A DNA stretch of 64,000 nucleotides from Paenibacillus alba (GTDB lineage: Bacteria > Bacillota > Bacilli > Paenibacillales > NBRC-103111), in NCBI RefSeq assembly GCF_013204855.1, contig NZ_JABMKZ010000005.1, positions 248,001-312,000 of the forward strand. Direction: 5' to 3'. Below, piece after piece: positions 31,337-40,100 of the stretch. A model generated the notes under the pieces. The model had not been told where the DNA came from. It worked only from the letters and a program-made list of their open reading frames with translations, and did not search any database. Every line of letters begins with the position of its first letter. Within the stretch, counting starts at the first letter, position 1. The position numbers and the translations under genes were made by a program.

Positions 31337-31443
31337 AGAATGTTGTCATTCTCGTATCCTATATTTTACGCAAGGGATAGTATTTTATGACATTAATGAG
31401 GATGTGATATGATAAATAGACAGAGTCGGATAGCTGACTTCCC

Positions 31444-31477
31444 AAAGCTCTCGTTGTATATAGAGAGCTTTTTTCTC
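31444..31477 (+). terminator. Intrinsic terminator between ytaF and the response regulator gene
   Basis: A 9-bp stem (AAAGCTCTC at 31444-31452 with GAGAGCTTT at 31463-31471) is followed by TTTTCTC. It lies inside the longest ORF of the next gene and so supports the later start at 31514. Confidence 0.8.
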
Positions 31478-31513
31478 ATAGAATTGAATTTTTCGGGTTG
31501 TAGGGAGGTACTT

Positions 31514-32218
31514 ATGGACAATTTATATCAAAACGAAGTACTCATTGTTGAGGACGATGACAATATTAGACGTTTTGTAGCCATTCATTTAGACAGAGCT
31601 GGATTTAAAGTCACCGAGGCTGCTATAGGGGAAATGGCTTTGAAAAGTCTCGCCATAAGTCGACCGGATGTTGTCGTTCTGGACATCATGCTGCCCGATA
31701 TGGATGGATTTGAATTTTGCAGGAAGCTAAGAGAAGTTGACCCTGACATCGTCATTGTGTTCTTGACAGCGCGTGCACAAGATTTGGACAAGATCAGAGG
31801 GCTTGAGCTTGGTGCTGACGATTACATTGTGAAACCTTTTAATCCGCTGGAGTTGGTTGCAAGAATCAAAACGGTTTTGCGCCGTACCCAGAAATTAGCG
31901 GAACCTCACAGAAAAACACTGCAGTCTGGCTCTATCCGCCTTGATATGGATGCCAATAAGTTGTTTAAACATGACTGTATCATTGAAGTGACACCGAAGG
32001 AATATCAAATGGTGAAAACATTTTTGGAAAACCCGAATAAAGCTTTATCTAGAAACGACCTGTTGAACCTTATTTGGGGAGAAGATTTCGTTGGTGACAC
32101 CAAAACTGTCGATGTCCATGTTCGAAAACTAAGGGAAAAGATTGAAGATGATTGCTCCAAGCCGCAGTTGATCGAAACCGTTTGGGGACTAGGATACCGC
32201 TGGAGCATGGAGGCTTGA
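31514..32218 (+). CDS. OmpR/PhoB-family response regulator
   Basis: A receiver domain (LIVEDDDN; phospho-acceptor Asp57 in VVLDIMLPD) and a C-terminal winged helix (about 130-232; VTPKEYQMVKTFLENP, TVDVHVRKLREKI) make up 234 residues. GGGAGG at 31503-31508 fixes ATG 31514; an in-frame ATG at 31409 would place a terminator inside the gene. It precedes its kinase by 4 bases. The likely target includes the lipoprotein downstream, but the signal is unknown. Confidence 0.92.
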   Translation: MDNLYQNEVLIVEDDDNIRRFVAIHLDRAGFKVTEAAIGEMALKSLAISRPDVVVLDIMLPDMDGFEFCRKLREVDPDIVIVFLTARAQDLDKIRGLELGADDYIVKPFNPLELVARIKTVLRRTQKLAEPHRKTLQSGSIRLDMDANKLFKHDCIIEVTPKEYQMVKTFLENPNKALSRNDLLNLIWGEDFVGDTKTVDVHVRKLREKIEDDCSKPQLIETVWGLGYRWSMEA

Positions 32219-32222
32219 AAGG

Positions 32223-33605
32223 TTGAGTATTCAAAAAAGATTAGTCGGAAGTTATTTCGTTGTCATACTCATTACGGTTGCCATTTTGGAATTTTTGCTG
32301 ATTGTTTTGGTGAACTATTATTATTTTCACAATGTTGAACGCATTCTGATCAATCAAGCGGAACTATCCGCTTCTTTTTTTCATCAATATGCCGCTGATG
32401 AAGATGTAGAGAAGCAATCTGAACGACTTTTGAATGGATTTTCCCATAATTCCGCAGCACAAGTCCAGATCATAAGCTCTAACGGTCAACTTCTTCAGGA
32501 CTCAACCGGACTTCCTACAGGGGAGAGGATGAACGAATATCCGGATGTGCAAGAGGCATGTAGTGGGGAAATCGGCATTTGGAAAGGAAAGGAGCCAACG
32601 ACCAAAGAGGCTGTTTTGGCGGTATCCTATCCGTTACAAACCAACCATACCACGGTGGGCGTTGTTAGGTTCGTTACTTCTTTAACGGAAACGGCGAAGA
32701 CGGTTAACCAAGTTTCTGCTATCTTTATTGCCGTTGGACTTTTCGTTATTGCGATAGTTGCCGTACTTGGTATTGTCCTATCTCGAACGATCACGAGCTC
32801 AATCACGGAGCTTAAGTCAGCTGCGGAAAAAATGGCTGAGGGGGACTTTTCCGTAAGAGCTAATAAACGATATGAAGATGAGCTAGGGGCATTGGCGGAT
32901 ACTTTAAATACGATGGCTGCCAAAATACTGCAAAACGAACAGCTGAAAAACGATTTCATTTCATCTGTCTCTCATGAGCTTCGTACGCCGTTAACGTCTA
33001 TAAAAGGTTGGGTTGTAACGTTATCTGCGACTGAGGAGGATGACCAGAACATGGTAAAAGACGGCCTGGAAATTATTGAGACAGAAACCGATAGGCTAAC
33101 TCGTCTAGTAGATGAACTACTTGATTTTGCTAAATTGGATAACGGTCGTATTGCGCTGTGGCTTACGCCAGTACATCTTCAGGGGCTGCTTCGGCATATT
33201 GGAAAACAGCTTGCTCCGAGGGCTGCTCGGCTAAGGATTTCATTGGAGGTGCACGCTGACGATTCGCTTCCTGTCATTCACGCCGACGAGAATAGGTTGA
33301 AACAAGTGTTGATTAATCTGATAGACAACTCACTGAAATTCACCGGACCCCAAGGAAGTATTAAAGTGTATGCTCACTCCGAGTTGCATCAGGTCATCAT
33401 TACCGTGGAGGATACGGGTTCGGGAATTGACGAGCAGGACTTGGCAAATGTATTTCAAAAGTTTTACAAAGGAAATATTCATACGGCGGGTAGTGGTTTG
33501 GGACTAGCCATCTCCGATCAAATCATCAAACTGCATCACGGACAGCTGAAAATTAGCAGTAAGGTGGGAATAGGAACGATAGTAGAGATGTATCTTCCCC
33601 AATAA
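32223..33605 (+). CDS. HAMP-containing sensor histidine kinase
   Basis: Two membrane helices (about 10-32 and 160-185) bracket an extracellular sensor of about 125 residues. HAMP (about 185-235), HisKA (SSVSHELRTPLTSIKGW, phospho-acceptor His251) and HATPase_c (LINLIDNSLKFTG, GSGIDEQD, GSGLGLAISDQI) follow. Translation starts at TTG 32223 after GGAGG. It is coupled to the OmpR-type regulator upstream. Confidence 0.92.
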   Translation: MSIQKRLVGSYFVVILITVAILEFLLIVLVNYYYFHNVERILINQAELSASFFHQYAADEDVEKQSERLLNGFSHNSAAQVQIISSNGQLLQDSTGLPTGERMNEYPDVQEACSGEIGIWKGKEPTTKEAVLAVSYPLQTNHTTVGVVRFVTSLTETAKTVNQVSAIFIAVGLFVIAIVAVLGIVLSRTITSSITELKSAAEKMAEGDFSVRANKRYEDELGALADTLNTMAAKILQNEQLKNDFISSVSHELRTPLTSIKGWVVTLSATEEDDQNMVKDGLEIIETETDRLTRLVDELLDFAKLDNGRIALWLTPVHLQGLLRHIGKQLAPRAARLRISLEVHADDSLPVIHADENRLKQVLINLIDNSLKFTGPQGSIKVYAHSELHQVIITVEDTGSGIDEQDLANVFQKFYKGNIHTAGSGLGLAISDQIIKLHHGQLKISSKVGIGTIVEMYLPQ

Positions 33606-33699
33606 GGAAGTGATAAATTTTAACTTTTTCATAACCTTTTATTCTCCATAAAAATATAAAATAGAACAGTACAATGACATGCAAGGAGCAGAGCAAAGA

Positions 33700-34257
33700 A
33701 TGTTAAGTAAATGGATTTGTACAGGGCTCATTGTAACTTCTTTCGGATGGATCAGCGGATGTGAAATGCCTTCAACGCCAATGGATTTAATTAAATCGCC
33801 GTCCTCTGAAATGAATGTCCAAGGAGAGGATTTCAATGCGATCCTCCGAAATTTACTTCCTGACGGTGCACGGCTGCTGGCTTCGGACCATGGGCAGGGG
33901 AAGAAGGGAAATGACATTGCATTCGGAGATGTGGATGGCGATGGCATCGATGAGGCGATGGTTGTTTATGAAGAGAACGCAGCTAAGGACAAGATACTTA
34001 AGGCTGCATTGCTGAAGAAGCATAATGAAGAGTGGCAAGTCATCTGGGATACAAAGGGTTTCGGTAATGGGTTAGAATTCGCGGGGCTTACCGATGTTAC
34101 GAAAGACGGTCAACCCGAGATTATTCTGGGATGGTCATTGGGAGCGGGAGAAAACGGACTGGACATCTATGAATGGAGAAACAATTCGTTAAAACTATGG
34201 ACCACGGAATGGTATCAAGGACATCTTGATTTGGATAAAATCATCCATAATAAGTGA
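33700..34257 (+). CDS. Small putative lipoprotein with an FG-GAP/VCBS-like acidic repeat
   Basis: A lipobox (WISGC, Cys21) ends an N-terminal signal. The mature part carries GDVDGDGIDEAMVVYEE and DVTKDGQPEIILGW, the Asp-rich calcium-binding pattern of FG-GAP/VCBS beta-propeller blades, but only about two blades fit in 185 residues. AAGGAG at 33683 favours ATG 33700 over ATG 33679. It lies about 90 bases after the two-component genes and may be their target or a sensor accessory. No specific function can be assigned. Confidence 0.7.
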   Translation: MLSKWICTGLIVTSFGWISGCEMPSTPMDLIKSPSSEMNVQGEDFNAILRNLLPDGARLLASDHGQGKKGNDIAFGDVDGDGIDEAMVVYEENAAKDKILKAALLKKHNEEWQVIWDTKGFGNGLEFAGLTDVTKDGQPEIILGWSLGAGENGLDIYEWRNNSLKLWTTEWYQGHLDLDKIIHNK

Positions 34258-34591
34258 GTGGATGCGGGATGAAGGGGCTTCCAGAACAGATCAGTTCACC
34301 CAAGTAAAAGCCAGCGAAAATACAGGAATTTCCGGGCGAATTCGGTTAAAAAGTGGAAATGCCTGCAATTGTGCAGGCATTTTTATCTTTTTCAGCCGCT
34401 CATCCAGAAAAAGCCTCAAAAACCTGCACAAACGCAGGAATTTAATCGTTGAGGTTATTCCAAGAGCAAAAAAGATGCATAATTGCAGGCTTAGAGCAAG
34501 CAATACAAATCCGAGCACGAATAAGCCTCTTTGTGTACTGGGAACGCAAATGAAGTTTAACTAGATACGTTTGATGGAGGGGTTTCATGAT
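34258..34591 (+). other. Intergenic stretch with repeated CCTGCA hairpins
   Basis: This gap of 334 bases has no convincing gene. It holds a terminator hairpin (34358-34388), a second small stem (CCTGC-ACAAAC-GCAGG near 34420) and another TTGCAGGC near 34482, all sharing the CCTGCA/TGCAGG word. A 112-codon frame overlaps the region but has no ribosome site and no recognisable product. Confidence 0.5.
34358..34388 (+). terminator. Intrinsic terminator after the lipoprotein gene
   Basis: AAATGCCTGCA pairs with TGCAGGCATTT around a short ATTG-type loop (11 bp), followed by TTATCTTTTT. Confidence 0.88.
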
Positions 34592-35722
34592 TTGACTCAT
34601 AAAATGAAGGGCCGTCCAGATTTTCTGCTGTTGTTTTCAACTATTTTACTGGTCGGCTTTGGACTCGTCATGATTTTTAGCGCTAGTTCAGCCAAAGCTG
34701 TCTTTACCCATCAAAGCAGCTGGTATTACGTAATGAAACAAGGCTCATTTGCGGGGATCGGACTATTGTTAATGCTCATTTGTATGGGCTTGCCCTTTTC
34801 AATTTGGAAAAAAGCTGGACCAGGCTTGATGATTTTCTCGTTGATCCTGCTTGTTTCCGTATTAATTGTAGGCACGAACATCAACGGAGCGAAAAGATGG
34901 TTTGTTGTGGGCGGGTTTAATATACAACCGTCCGAATTTACGAAATTATCCATCATTGTGTATTTATCGGCGCTGATCAGCAAGAAAGGAGAAGGAATCC
35001 AATCTTTCAAAAAAGGATTGCTTCCCTTATTGATCATGGTTGGTTTGATTCTTGCGCTTGTCATGAAGCAGCCTGATTTCGGTACCGTACTAATCCTGGC
35101 TTTTATAGCAGGTACGATCATTATGATCGGCGGGATTGATTTGCGCCATCTGTTGATGCTTGGTCTTGGACTTGTACCGATGTTTATTTATCTGGCGCTA
35201 AGTCAAAGCTACCGGCTTAAACGGATCCAAACATTTTTAAATCCATTGGATAACCAATCCGATTCAGGGTATCAGCTCATGCAGTCGCTTTATGCTTTGG
35301 GACATGGAGGACTCCTAGGAACGGGATTAGGACGCAGTGTGCAGAAGCTTTTTTATTTGCCCGAAGCACATACCGACTTTATTTTTGCCGTTATCGGAGA
35401 GGAATTAGGACTTCTGGGCACAACGTTGTTTCTCCTTGTTTTCTTTCTTTTTTTCTGGCGAGGTTTTGCTGCGGCAATTCAAAGTCATGATCCATTCGGA
35501 ATGATACTTGGAATGGGGTTAGTATCCATGATCGGTATTCAATTCCTGTTGAACCTAGGGGCTGTCACTGGGAGCATTCCTGTCACTGGGGTACCTCTTC
35601 CATTTATCAGTTACGGCGGATCGTCATTGATTCTTTGCATGGCAAGCACTGGCATTTTATTAAGTATTTCTCGCGACAATAATCGAAGACGAAAAGAACA
35701 GCTTGAGACATACTTAAAGTAA
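34592..35722 (+). CDS. SEDS-family peptidoglycan polymerase (FtsW/RodA/SpoVE type)
   Basis: This is a multi-helix SEDS protein with the family signatures NGAKRWFVVGGFNIQPSEF, GHGGLLGTGLGRSVQK, PEAHTDFIFAVIGEELG and VPLPFISYGGSSL. SEDS proteins polymerise lipid-linked peptidoglycan precursors together with a class B PBP. TTG 34592 is preferred because GGAGGGG (34576-34582) lies 9 bases upstream; in-frame TTG 34571 and ATG 34574 overlap that site. UppP follows 50 bases downstream. Division, elongation or sporulation role cannot be fixed. Confidence 0.9.
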   Translation: MTHKMKGRPDFLLLFSTILLVGFGLVMIFSASSAKAVFTHQSSWYYVMKQGSFAGIGLLLMLICMGLPFSIWKKAGPGLMIFSLILLVSVLIVGTNINGAKRWFVVGGFNIQPSEFTKLSIIVYLSALISKKGEGIQSFKKGLLPLLIMVGLILALVMKQPDFGTVLILAFIAGTIIMIGGIDLRHLLMLGLGLVPMFIYLALSQSYRLKRIQTFLNPLDNQSDSGYQLMQSLYALGHGGLLGTGLGRSVQKLFYLPEAHTDFIFAVIGEELGLLGTTLFLLVFFLFFWRGFAAAIQSHDPFGMILGMGLVSMIGIQFLLNLGAVTGSIPVTGVPLPFISYGGSSLILCMASTGILLSISRDNNRRRKEQLETYLK

Positions 35723-35772
35723 TAACTTCACGATTTCCAAAATATTACTTCATTTATAAAAGGAGAACTAGC

Positions 35773-36594
35773 ATGGATTTTATTCAAACTATCATTTTTG
35801 CCATTATCCAAGGGATTACAGAACTGTTTCCAGTTAGCAGTGTGGCGCATGGCGTATTAACTCCATATGTGTTTCATTGGAACCTGGATCCACAATTTCT
35901 CAAGGAACACTTTTTACCCTATGTTGTCATGCTGCATTTGGGAACAGCTGTTGCCCTGCTTCTGTTTTTTAGTCGGGATTGGGTGAATATGCTGCGTTCC
36001 CTATTCTCGGGTGGACCGTCCCAGTCTAAAAAAATCCTTGTACTTGTTATTGCGGGAACCGTACCTGCCGGATTGATTGGTGTGCTTTTTGAAAAATCAC
36101 TGAGGCATCTGTTCAGTAGTGTGACCAGTGCCGCTATTTTTCTTATTATCAATGGCATCCTGTTGTACGTTGGAGAAAAAGCTTCCGGGAAGGGGGACAA
36201 AGAGATTGAAGACTTGAAAGTAGGACAAGCATTGCTTATAGGCCTGTTTCAGTCGTTAGCTTTAGTGCCTGGTTTTTCAAGATCCGGGGCTAGTATGGTC
36301 GCCGGCTTCTGGATGGGACTGAGGCACGAAGCCGCCGCACGTTTCTCCATGCTTTTGGCGACACCGATTATTGTTGGTGCAAGTATTCTAGAAGTTCCCA
36401 AATTAAGGACTGGTATGAATGGACTATTGAGTATGTCATTAATAGGCGGTGTTTTATCAGGCGTATTTGCCTTGCTTGCCGTTTGGGCCCTTATGAAATG
36501 GTTCAAAAAACACGAATTTCAGGCGATGAAACCTTTTGCCTATTATTGTTGGATCGTTGGTGCCATCATTTTGCTTACTCTATATGCGTTTTAA
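35773..36594 (+). CDS. uppP: Undecaprenyl-diphosphatase UppP (BacA)
   Basis: The protein dephosphorylates undecaprenyl pyrophosphate to recycle the lipid carrier for wall synthesis. Both BacA signatures are present: QGITELFPVSSVAH near the N-terminus (catalytic Glu and the Ser-rich loop) and PGFSRSGASM in the middle. The length of 273 residues with multiple helices is typical. AAAGGAG precedes the ATG. With the SEDS gene upstream it forms a small cell-wall pair. Confidence 0.93.
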   Translation: MDFIQTIIFAIIQGITELFPVSSVAHGVLTPYVFHWNLDPQFLKEHFLPYVVMLHLGTAVALLLFFSRDWVNMLRSLFSGGPSQSKKILVLVIAGTVPAGLIGVLFEKSLRHLFSSVTSAAIFLIINGILLYVGEKASGKGDKEIEDLKVGQALLIGLFQSLALVPGFSRSGASMVAGFWMGLRHEAAARFSMLLATPIIVGASILEVPKLRTGMNGLLSMSLIGGVLSGVFALLAVWALMKWFKKHEFQAMKPFAYYCWIVGAIILLTLYAF

Positions 36595-36611
36595 GTCTAT
36601 GACTTAAACAA

Positions 36612-36650
36612 GAAGAAGCTGTGATCTATGATCCAGCTTCTTTTTGTTTT
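36612..36650 (+). terminator. Intrinsic terminator after uppP
   Basis: AGAAGCTG (36614-36621) pairs with CAGCTTCT (36634-36641) and is followed by TTTTGTTTTT. Confidence 0.88.
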
Positions 36651-36752
36651 TGAGTTGCCTATCCGAAGCACGATATTTGACTACATTCCTATGAATCTAC
36701 TGGACAAATCTATGATTAACCGCTAGTATGGGCAATACAACTGTATAAATGC

Positions 36753-36945
36753 AAATAAGGTGCACAATCGATAACGTAGTCGAAAGTGCTTAAAAGGGAA
36801 GTCAGGTGTAAAACCTGCGCGGTCCCGCCACTGTAAATGCGGAGTTGCTTTTCTATCAGGCCACTGTCCCCACTTGAGGGGGATGGGAAGGCGAAAAGTT
36901 TACGAGGATGCATGAGCCAGGATACCTGCCTATTTCGCTTGTTAC
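36753..36945 (+). promoter_or_regulatory. Cobalamin riboswitch (AdoCbl/B12 aptamer)
   Basis: The conserved core appears in order: GTGCTTAAAAGGGAAG, a GGTG-AAA-CC hairpin with CGCGGTCCCGCCACTGT (the B12 box, 36827-36834), GGAG, GGCCACTG, GGGAAGG, and the closing GAGCCAGGATACCTGCC. Such RNAs bind adenosyl- or methylcobalamin and shut off B12 transport or synthesis genes. It controls the 2485-residue surface protein and probably the whole transporter operon. Its expression platform is the terminator at 37033, with a possible antiterminator partner at 36955-36964. The 36595-37105 gap contains nothing else recognisable. Confidence 0.95.
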
Positions 36946-37032
36946 GCTGTTTCTCCGGGGGGTGAGAAATCAGTTAGCATTCCTATGTCTTTTTTCGGCA
37001 TGTGCCTGTTGTTTTTTTATGTTGGAATCAAA

Positions 37033-37068
37033 GGTAAACCCCACCTCCGGGGTTTGCCTTATTTGCTT
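37033..37068 (+). terminator. Riboswitch expression-platform terminator
   Basis: GGTAAACCCC (37033-37042) pairs with GGGGTTTGCC (37049-37058), a 10-bp stem including one G-U, followed by a T-rich tract. Its loop and right arm can alternatively pair with 36955-36964, giving a switch between read-through and stop. Confidence 0.85.
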
Positions 37069-37105
37069 TACTTTTTAAGAAAATTTAAGGAGAGATAAGA
37101 AAAGT

Positions 37106-40100
37106 ATGTTAAGTAAACTGCATCTTAGAGCTACGTCATCCTTGTTATCCTTGGTAATGGTATTATCTGTATTATTCACCGCCATTGCTCCAGCTAATCA
37201 AGTTTTCGCTGCGAATCAAGGACCGGTTTCTGTTGGACTTCACGTCGAAGGACCGCAAGGTCTTATCCATGAAGGAGTGGCTGAAGGCTCAAACGCGTTA
37301 GAAGCGTTGCAAGCTAAATTAAGGCAAGCTCAAATTCAATTGGACCTTGCAAATTCATCCTTTGGTCCATATGTGACAGGAATTAATGGGGTACAAGCAG
37401 GACTCTATAACGTCTATGATGGATGGAACTTTGCCGTCAAGCGCCAAGGACAATGGACCATACCTGCTGTAGGAATGGATCAATTTAATTTAGAAAGCAA
37501 TGATGAAGTTAGTGTGTATTACGGTAATTCTAATACGCAATTAGTTCAATCCATTTCGATTCAACCAAATGATGTCAAAGCCAATCAACCTTTCTCTGTT
37601 ACGGTTACGAAAAGCACTTATGATTGGACAAGTAACAACTTTGTAAACTCTCCGGCTGATGGCGTGCAAGTAACTGTCGGTGGGACAGCAGTCGTAACGA
37701 ATCCAAGCGGTGTAGCTGTATTTGATAAAGGAGTTAGTGCAGGTAATTATTCGCTAGAAGTTTCAGATTATCGTATAAATGCACCACCGGGAATCGTCAG
37801 AGCTGCTCAGCCATTAACCGTCAATACGACATCAGCCATTCCGGTTGGGAATGTAACCATTTCTGTTGAGAAATTTACATTAGGGCAAGGTTACTCGAAA
37901 GAACCAGTTAAAGTTCCTTTTTACGAAGGTGAAAATGGAGCAGCTGTACTCACACGCGTTTTGGGTGAGGATAATATTCAGCATACAGGAAGTATTGAAG
38001 ATCGTTTTTATTTATCTAAAGTTAAAGACACTAGCAGTCAAGTAAAAGTGCCAAATTATATTAAAGAGCAAATGGATGCAGATGGCGTTCAATTAGGTAC
38101 AAAGAATAACGAGCAGTGGCTGGGAGAATTCGATTATACGTCTATGTCTGGATGGATGTATGCTGTAAATAATGCCTTCCCCAACGTAGGGCTATCTGAA
38201 TATATACCTCATGATGGGGATGTCCTTCGAACTCAGTTTACTGTGTATGGCTTTGGAGCATCTCTGGGAGGCGACGAGTGGAATCCGGGCTTTATACAAA
38301 CGGCTAACAAGGATGCACTGACTGCTCGGATAGCAGAGATAAATAGTGATCCGAATAAAGCAGCAATTTTATCGAATGCAGTTGTTAATTCTCTATATGA
38401 TCAAGCGTATTCGCTGCTTACAAACATGGAAAGCAAGCAAAATGATATCGATAGCGTGCTGGCTAGTCTGCAAGGTAATGAAAAACCGACAATCAAAGTA
38501 ACCGGGCTAACGGATAAGCAGGAAGTATCCCAAGCTAACATTAGCTTTAATGTGGAAGCGACGGATAACACCCATGCTGTAATAACACCGGTTGTAAAGT
38601 TGAACGGAACTGTTATCTCGAAGACAGGTGGTACTTACAATGTTGTTCTAAACATGGGTGTAAACACAATTGCAATCATGGCCAAAGGTGCATTTGGCAA
38701 TACATCAGAGCAAAATTTCACTATTACTCTCAAAGTCAGCACTGAAAACAATACGAAAGAACAATTGAATAAAAACCTAGCCTATATTCTAAAAACGGTA
38801 GATAAACCCAAGTTTGGAACTGGTGGTGGAGAATGGTCTGTCCTTTCATTGGCCAGAGCTAAATATTCTGTCCCTGATGGCTATTATCAATTTTATTATG
38901 ACAATGTAGTTAATACAGTAAAAGAAAAAATGATCGCGAATGCTGGGGTATTGGATAAAACGAAAGGTACAGAGCATTCAAGAGTCATCCTGGGATTAAC
39001 TTCTATTGGAAAAGATCCAAAAGATGTTGGAGGCTATGATCTTTTACAGGCACTTTCGGATTATGATTATGTCCTTAAACAAGGCATGAATGGTCCCATT
39101 TTCGCCCTACTTGCATTTGATTCTAAAAATTATATAATTCCCACAGCTGCAGAAGGAAAAGTACAAACAACAAGAGATAAGCTCATTGAATATTTGATAA
39201 ATGGAGAATCAAACAAGGGCAAAGACGATCAGGGAGGCTGGGGACTGTCTCCTGGTGGTAAACCCGATGTCGATCTCACCGGAATGACGATGCAAGCACT
39301 TGCACCGTATGCTCAGTCTAAAGAAAATGTAAAAGCAGCAATAGATCGAGCTGTTAGTTGGCTTTCCAAATCTCAAAATAGTGAAGGAAGTTATACAAGT
39401 TTCGGAAGTACAAGCAGCGAGAGTCTATCACAAGTGGTTACCGCATTATCAGCGGTCGGCTTAGATTCGAGAACGGATACAAGATTTATAAAAAATGGTC
39501 AATCTGCTTTGGACGCTTTAATGTCATTTACCGTAGCGGATGGCGGTTTTAAGCATGTTAAAACAGGTAAAGTAGACGGTATGGCCACTGATCAAGGCAC
39601 TTATGCATTAGTAGCCTATGATCGATTCCTTAGTAGTAGCAACCGTCTGTATGACATGACGGATGTTGATACAGAGAAACCGCAATTGATCGTAAACGGT
39701 CTGACGAATAACCAAGAAGTATCACAAGCAGCTTTGAACTTTGGAGTTGAAGTAACCGATAATAAACCTGGAGTAATAACACCTGTAGTAAAGCTGAACG
39801 GGACAGTCGTATCCAAAGTTGATGAAAAATACAGCATTATTCTTCGTGTTGGAGCAAACACAATTGCTGTTACAGCAACAGATTCTTCTGACAATACGGC
39901 GGAGAAGATTTATACAATTACATTTGTTGATGCAGAAAAACCGGAATTGATCATAAACGGTCTAACGAATAACCAAGAAGTATCACAACCCAACCTAAGC
40001 TTTAGTGTTGGCGTGACAGATAATAGCTCTGAGGTTATATCACCGGAAGTGAAGTTGAACGGGACAGTCGTATCCAAAGTTGATGAAAAATACAGCATTG

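Noticed and set aside
31409..31513. Upstream in-frame start for the OmpR-type regulator
   Set aside because: The extension contains an intrinsic terminator and is unlike receiver domains; ATG 31514 follows GGGAGG.
34226..34564. 112-codon frame overlapping the lipoprotein 3' end
   Set aside because: It runs through the terminator hairpins, lacks a ribosome site and has no recognisable product.
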